Below, in pieces: positions 59,966-64,000 of a stretch of DNA of 64,000 bases. Source of the DNA: an uncultured Clostridium sp. Lineage in GTDB: Bacteria > Bacillota > Clostridia > Lachnospirales > Lachnospiraceae. Below the pieces are notes generated by a model that did no database searches, had not been told where the DNA came from, and was given only the letters and a program-made list of their open reading frames with translations. How positions within the stretch are numbered: the first letter of the stretch is position 1; each line of letters starts with the position of its first letter. The position numbers and the translations under genes are program-made. The stretch is from NCBI GenBank assembly GCA_946553025.1, contig CAMNRM010000002.1, positions 1-64,000 of the forward strand, in the 5' to 3' direction.

Positions 59966-62239
59966 TTAATCCCGCAAATCCTGCGGCAGCAGCTTTAAGT
60001 TATAAAGCGATCCTTCAGACAAGATTATATTTTTACATTTGGAAACAGACTGTACCGCAGCGGTCGGGCCTTTGGTATCCGTTCCGCGCATGGGCGACTG
60101 CCCGTCGGAAAGCGGCACATTTCCTTCTCTTCCGTCGGGTAAAGCCCCGGTCAGCAGACCAAACGGCGTATTGGAAGAAACCGTGGTCGTGGATGCCTGG
60201 AAAATCCCGCCTATCGGTCCCCGTCCATAGCGGGTATTCTTATATTTGGGAAGTTCTTCACACACTGACTCTAAAACCCGGCTGACCATTAAGTCAACCT
60301 CTTCCACATCATTTCCATACTTGGGGACATGCAGGCAGAGCTGCTGAATCTGCGGCCCGGTAGGGCTTGTCGTCATGTCCTTAAAATTCGTTAAAAGTGC
60401 GTGCTTAAGCTGCTCCCCGGTCAGCTTCTTATCGTCAAATACCAGTTTTTTCACCGCATAGAGGCTGTTTCCCGTATTGGCTGTGCCGATGGTTTCATTG
60501 CCGGTAAAATCATACTTTGCCCCGCCTCGTTTAATCGACTTTCCGCGCTCTAAAACCGTCAGCGTACAGCCCATAATCGACGTCAGCGGTTCTTCCATGT
60601 ACTCTTCCCACAGACGGTCCGTGTAGTTATCCATAATCACATGGATTTTCGCATAGTAGCGCATCTGATCCTGGAAGGCTTCCCATAACTCCTCAAAATT
60701 TGCAAAGGTCGCCAGATCCTTTCCGCTGCTGTTGGGGTGAAGGGTCACGCCGCTTCGGGGATCTTTTCCGTTGTACAGGGTTACTTCCAAAATCTTTGCC
60801 AGGCAAAACCATGCTGCCCCGGTTCTTCCTCCGCGCAGTCCGGCAACTCCCGGCTCTGCACAGCCCACGATACAGTAATCCGAAGCATCTTCTCTGCTGT
60901 AGCCGCGGTTCATCATGGCAGGTATGTAGAGATCGTCGTTGGCTACCGCAGGGAAACCTGTTCCCAGCCGAATCGTTTCGGCAATCTTTAACTTAAATTC
61001 CTCCGGCGTGTTCTTGTGCCAGCGTACATAGTGGGAGGGCTGAAGCGTCCGGGTATTAGCAATACAGTCCATAATCAGATAAGATAATTCGTTCGTTGCG
61101 TCTTTGCCCGTTGCCGGGTCAATTCCTCCGGTCGTTAAGTTCTGGAAAATCGGCTTTCCCCTAAAGTACGCGGTATCTTCCCAGGAACGCATCCTCTCTA
61201 CCGTGGAGAGCAGGACAAAAAAGTTTTCCACCAGTTCCACGGCAAGATCCCTGGTCAGCCTTCCCTCTTCAAGATCTTTTCGATAGTAAGAAATCATCAC
61301 CTGGTCGAAGCGCCCGGGACTGATTCCCTGGGCATTGTCCTCGATTTGTATGCCAAACTGAACAAAGGTCATAAACTGCAGGGCTTCGTGGAAGGTTTCC
61401 GCAGGGTTTTCGGGAACTTTTTTGCATATCCTGGAAAGTTCTTCCAGTTCAGCCCTGCGCACAGGGTTTTCTTCCTTTTCTGCCATTTCCTTCGCCAGCT
61501 TGTGATAGCGGTGCGCATAGGCAATCAATGCCTCGCAGACGGTTTTTGCCGCCTGGTAAAAACGCCGCTTTTCCATCCCCTCCACTGTCCACAGCTCCAG
61601 CGCCGAAAGCTTTTCTTCACAAATCCTGATAATTTCCTTTAACCCGTGGGCAAACAGCCAGGGCCAGGGCGGGGTGAGATGCCCGCAGCCGCCGTGCATA
61701 AAGTTGACGATATTAACCGCACCCACATCATCCTGGGCAGAGATGGCTTCCGGCGGAAGGTTGGCATAGAGCCTGTCTTTATGGGTATTTCCCTTCCAGA
61801 AATGAATGATTTTCTCTAACTCCGGCATATCACTGCGCTTATATTCAATCTTGTCCGCCGGGCGCTCATCCGGGTAATACGGCTTTCCGTGGATAAACTC
61901 CTCCTCCAGAAAATCTACGGCATATTCGGGAAAGAGCGGTGCATAGTTGGGACGGCTCGCCTGATTTCCGGCTAAAAGACTTCCCGGAAGGATGTAGATG
62001 GACATCTTATTCAGGATTTCCTTTAACGCAGCGGCCCGAAGCTGAATGGGCGTAAGGTCACGGTTATTCTGGTAAACCTCGGTAATAATCCGCCCCCGCT
62101 CCATACACATCCCAACCTTCGACGCTCCAACGACCTGATAAAGATGGTCAATCCTCTGCGTCCGCACGGGTTTTTGGTGCATCTGGTAATGAAAGGGTTC
62201 ATTATCTGCTATTTCTTTACTTACCATTTCTTTATCCAT
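59966..62239 (-). CDS. glycyl radical enzyme, catalytic large part (split GRE)
   Basis: 757 aa. PFL-like barrel of the dehydratase/lyase type: thiyl Cys460 and base Glu462 in DYCIVGCAEPGV, His187 in HGGCGHLTP, and a TTTVSSNTPFGLLTGALPDG region near the end. A single Cys followed by x-Glu fits diol dehydratase, choline lyase and hydroxyproline dehydratase kin, not pyruvate formate lyase (Cys-Cys). The glycyl radical domain is missing and encoded by the next gene. AGAGGAGAAAACT is before the ATG. Substrate not known; the importer in the same locus suggests an imported small polyol or sugar acid. Confidence 0.92.
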   Translation of the reverse strand: MDKEMVSKEIADNEPFHYQMHQKPVRTQRIDHLYQVVGASKVGMCMERGRIITEVYQNNRDLTPIQLRAAALKEILNKMSIYILPGSLLAGNQASRPNYAPLFPEYAVDFLEEEFIHGKPYYPDERPADKIEYKRSDMPELEKIIHFWKGNTHKDRLYANLPPEAISAQDDVGAVNIVNFMHGGCGHLTPPWPWLFAHGLKEIIRICEEKLSALELWTVEGMEKRRFYQAAKTVCEALIAYAHRYHKLAKEMAEKEENPVRRAELEELSRICKKVPENPAETFHEALQFMTFVQFGIQIEDNAQGISPGRFDQVMISYYRKDLEEGRLTRDLAVELVENFFVLLSTVERMRSWEDTAYFRGKPIFQNLTTGGIDPATGKDATNELSYLIMDCIANTRTLQPSHYVRWHKNTPEEFKLKIAETIRLGTGFPAVANDDLYIPAMMNRGYSREDASDYCIVGCAEPGVAGLRGGRTGAAWFCLAKILEVTLYNGKDPRSGVTLHPNSSGKDLATFANFEELWEAFQDQMRYYAKIHVIMDNYTDRLWEEYMEEPLTSIMGCTLTVLERGKSIKRGGAKYDFTGNETIGTANTGNSLYAVKKLVFDDKKLTGEQLKHALLTNFKDMTTSPTGPQIQQLCLHVPKYGNDVEEVDLMVSRVLESVCEELPKYKNTRYGRGPIGGIFQASTTTVSSNTPFGLLTGALPDGREGNVPLSDGQSPMRGTDTKGPTAAVQSVSKCKNIILSEGSLYNLKLLPQDLRD

Positions 62240-62370
62240 AGTTTTCTCCTCTTTTCTGTTTACATTAATTCAGGTATTCCAAATATACCCAGCAGGCTTT
62301 TATTCATGGTGGTGTACTCTGCTGTTGGCGCATAATGGTTACTTTGAAACTCTATCGCCGGATAAGCGGA
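62240..62370. other. gap between binding protein and GRE genes
   Basis: 131 bp. It contains a 15-codon minus-strand frame (MNKSLLGIFGIPELM) without a good ribosome site. No clear promoter or terminator. Confidence 0.3.
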
Positions 62371-63528
62371 TTACCAGCCCTGGAATTCCGGTTCGTTGCA
62401 GTTTGTCTGGTCGATTTTATAGCAGGTCGGCCTGAGCCAGGTAAATCCGTCGTCGGTTTCGGTAACTTCTATCGGCGTTCCCTTATAGGAAATATTGCTG
62501 TAGTCCACGGTTTCCCCTTTGGCAACCAGGTAGGCAACTTCCACGGCTACGGCCTGCTCATCGGGCTTAAACATAACCTCGTAGTTAATTTTTCCCGCAC
62601 GAACCGCATCCAGTGCTTCTTTTTCTCCGTCCACGCTGATAATCTGGAACTCGCCCAGCCGCCCGGCGGCCTCCACGGCCTGCAGTCCGCCAAGAGCCAT
62701 CTCGTCATTCATATAGTAGATAACGTCAAAGTCCCCGGCATTAGGATAGCGCTGAAGAATGGTTTCGGTAACTTCCATGCCCTTTGTCCGGTCAAAATCA
62801 CCGTCCACTTTATAGATAACCTCAATTCCCGGCTCCTCCTCCAGCTTTGCATAGTAGGCACCGCCGCGGTCAATCGTCGAGCCTGCCCCCGCGGTTCCTT
62901 CAACCACAACGACCTTGCCCTTGGCATTTCCTGCGCCGCCTAAGGCTTCAATCGTCTGCTCTGCGCCCTGTGTTCCGGATAAAACCATATCCCAGGTCAC
63001 ATAGCACTCCCAGCCTACGTCCTGACCCTGCTTTAAGATACGGCGGTCAACAATAATCAGGGGAATCCCTGCGTCATTGACCTTTTTAATGGACGGGAGC
63101 ATGGGATCGGAAACTGCCGCAGTTAAGATAATCGCGTCCACACCCTGGGCAAGAAAGGTATCAATCTGGGAGGCCTGGGTCGTGGCATCGTTCTTTCCGT
63201 CGGCAAAAACCAGTTCACAGTTTTCCAGCCCGTCGGCAACCTCCTGCGCCCCCTGCATTAAAAGCTGGTAAACCGGGTGATCAAAATACGCCATCGCCCA
63301 TCCAATCGTGATTTTTTCACCGGAATTTTCCGCCGCCTTTGCCGACTCGGTTACTGCCTCCTTGGCAGCGCTCTCTTCACTTCCTGCCGCCTGATTTTGT
63401 CCGTCAGCCGGTGCCGGTGCCTGCTCCTGCGACGAACCGCAGCCGACAAAGGTAAAAGCAAGCGATGCTGCCAGAAACAGACAGCCGAGCATTTTTTTCA
63501 TCTTCTTTGTGTTCTTCATTTTTTTCAT
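62371..63528 (-). CDS. sugar-type ABC substrate-binding lipoprotein
   Basis: 385 aa. Lipoprotein signal with basic start and LAFTFVGCGSS (Cys30), then a Ser/Ala/Gln-rich linker, then a type I binding protein domain (Peripla_BP_4: ITIGWAMAYFDHPVYQLLMQ, DAIILTAAVSDPMLP and a late DGEKEALDAVRAGKI). First gene of the locus. The ATG at 63528 has the GGAGG of the upstream ATGGAGG. Ligand not certain: ribose/allose-like or a polyol. Confidence 0.93.
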   Translation of the reverse strand: MKKMKNTKKMKKMLGCLFLAASLAFTFVGCGSSQEQAPAPADGQNQAAGSEESAAKEAVTESAKAAENSGEKITIGWAMAYFDHPVYQLLMQGAQEVADGLENCELVFADGKNDATTQASQIDTFLAQGVDAIILTAAVSDPMLPSIKKVNDAGIPLIIVDRRILKQGQDVGWECYVTWDMVLSGTQGAEQTIEALGGAGNAKGKVVVVEGTAGAGSTIDRGGAYYAKLEEEPGIEVIYKVDGDFDRTKGMEVTETILQRYPNAGDFDVIYYMNDEMALGGLQAVEAAGRLGEFQIISVDGEKEALDAVRAGKINYEVMFKPDEQAVAVEVAYLVAKGETVDYSNISYKGTPIEVTETDDGFTWLRPTCYKIDQTNCNEPEFQGW

Positions 63529-63540
63529 GTCGTCCTCCAT

Positions 63541-63720
63541 ATTTTTTTTAAAATGCCCCGTTTATCCGGGAGTTATCCGTTTCCATTTCAATAATTATGC
63601 ATAATTATCTTGTTTCTTTTTATCTTATGTTATTCATTTTATACAATGATTTTAGCAATGGGACAGGAAAAAGTAAATTTACTTTTATGGTCGGTTTTTT
63701 ATAGTTTTTTGACCTGAAAA
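63541..63720. other. divergent control region
   Basis: Very AT-rich 180 bp between the nine-gene minus-strand locus and the gene at 63842. Expected to hold the response-regulator binding site. Seen: AT-rich palindromic bits such as ATTATGCATAAT at 63593-63604 and AAGTAAATTTACTT at 63671-63684. Confidence 0.4.
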
Positions 63721-63749
63721 TTGATTTTCATGGGATATTGTGCTATGAT
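63721..63749 (+). promoter_or_regulatory. promoter of the right-edge gene
   Basis: TTGATT at 63721-63726, 17 nt, TATGAT at 63744-63749, about 93 nt before the start. Confidence 0.5.
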
Positions 63750-63841
63750 GGTGGGAATATGATCGGAAGAAACAGCGATGATTTTGTTCCTGTGAACATG
63801 TAAACAGCACTATATTTTTGACAGAAAAGGAGCGTAAGATT

Positions 63842-64000
63842 ATGGGACATTTGACAACAAGAGATGCTTACAAGAACTTAGAAGAGCGGATCAACTGGTT
63901 TACACAGGGCGCTCCGCCATCGGAAACCTTATATAAGATACTGCAGGTATTATACACCGAAAAAGAGGCAAAATGGGTCGCCCTTCTCCCCGTCCGCCCC
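63842..64000 (+). CDS. 5' part of a gene, probable 4Fe-4S-type protein, cut by window
   Basis: ATG at 63842 with AAAAGGAGCG ahead. The 53 codons visible read MGHLTTRDAYKNLEERINWF then TQGAPPSETLYKILQVLYTE and on. This N-terminal pattern (MGHLT....YR.L..R....GAP.S) is that of large ferredoxin-type proteins in Clostridia, but no cysteine motif lies within the visible part. Confidence 0.6.
   Translation, partial: MGHLTTRDAYKNLEERINWFTQGAPPSETLYKILQVLYTEKEAKWVALLPVRP

Noticed and set aside
59705-59966. The split GRE as a simple nonsense or frameshift mutation
   Set aside because: The small gene has its own ribosome site and start, and the linking stretch contains these instead of leftover coding sequence. 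Comparison with other strains is still needed.
62240-62370. 15-codon frame between the binding protein and GRE genes as a leader peptide
   Set aside because: No good ribosome site or hairpin pair that would support attenuation.
1-64000. tRNA, rRNA, phage or plasmid genes
   Set aside because: None was recognised on either strand; no integrase, capsid, replication or mobilisation protein was seen.

Overview
The window looks like chromosomal DNA of a Gram-positive anaerobe of the Clostridia, most likely a gut Lachnospiraceae. The evidence is consistent but indirect: AGGAGG-type ribosome binding sites, a TPP riboswitch in front of thiC-thiW, phosphoketolase, a BspA-like leucine-rich-repeat protein, an EFR1-type flavodoxin-ferredoxin, a glycyl radical enzyme locus, a RbsABC-type importer and a YesMN-type two-component system. 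No rRNA, tRNA, CRISPR array, integrase or transposase was recognised.

Layout. 1-7.6 kb: an ADP-ribosylglycohydrolase facing an oligo-1,6-glucosidase, then a MarR regulator followed by a four-gene ABC exporter operon with a terminator-like hairpin between regulator and exporter. 7.7-9.9 kb: thiC-thiW on the minus strand behind a TPP riboswitch with an intrinsic terminator. 10-28 kb: ordinary single genes on both strands (EamA and MATE transporters, AraC and LysR regulators, phosphoketolase, Dus, a 1385-aa LRR protein, an aldo/keto reductase with a ferredoxin tail, a frameshifted Rpn-family gene, a radical SAM protein and an EFR1 protein). 28.3-29 kb: a type III toxin-antitoxin locus with a perfect consensus promoter, three 38-nt RNA repeats, an intrinsic terminator and a ToxN/AbiQ-like toxin that looks truncated. 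A chemoreceptor follows.

30.8-50.5 kb is an AT-rich accessory island of about 30 short genes, all on the minus strand: many GNAT acetyltransferases, NUDIX, HAD, methyltransferase, cytidine deaminase, immunity-like and DUF proteins, and pieces of toxin-antitoxin pairs. It is full of duplicated segments and gene scars. Several scars keep the start and stop of a gene and lose the middle. In one duplicated two-gene module each copy has lost a different gene. An identical promoter architecture (TTGCCA, 17 nt, TATAAT) precedes two unrelated genes. No recombinase is visible.

52-63.5 kb is a nine-gene minus-strand locus: sugar-type binding lipoprotein, a glycyl radical enzyme split into a 757-aa thiyl-cysteine protein and a 78-aa glycyl-radical protein, its radical SAM activase, an RbsA-type ATPase, two permeases, a YesN-type response regulator and a YesM-type histidine kinase. 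The likely sense is that the two-component system responds to a small substrate, the ABC system imports it, and the split radical enzyme dehydrates or cleaves it. The substrate cannot be read from the sequence. A new gene, cut by the window edge, starts at 63842 on the plus strand.
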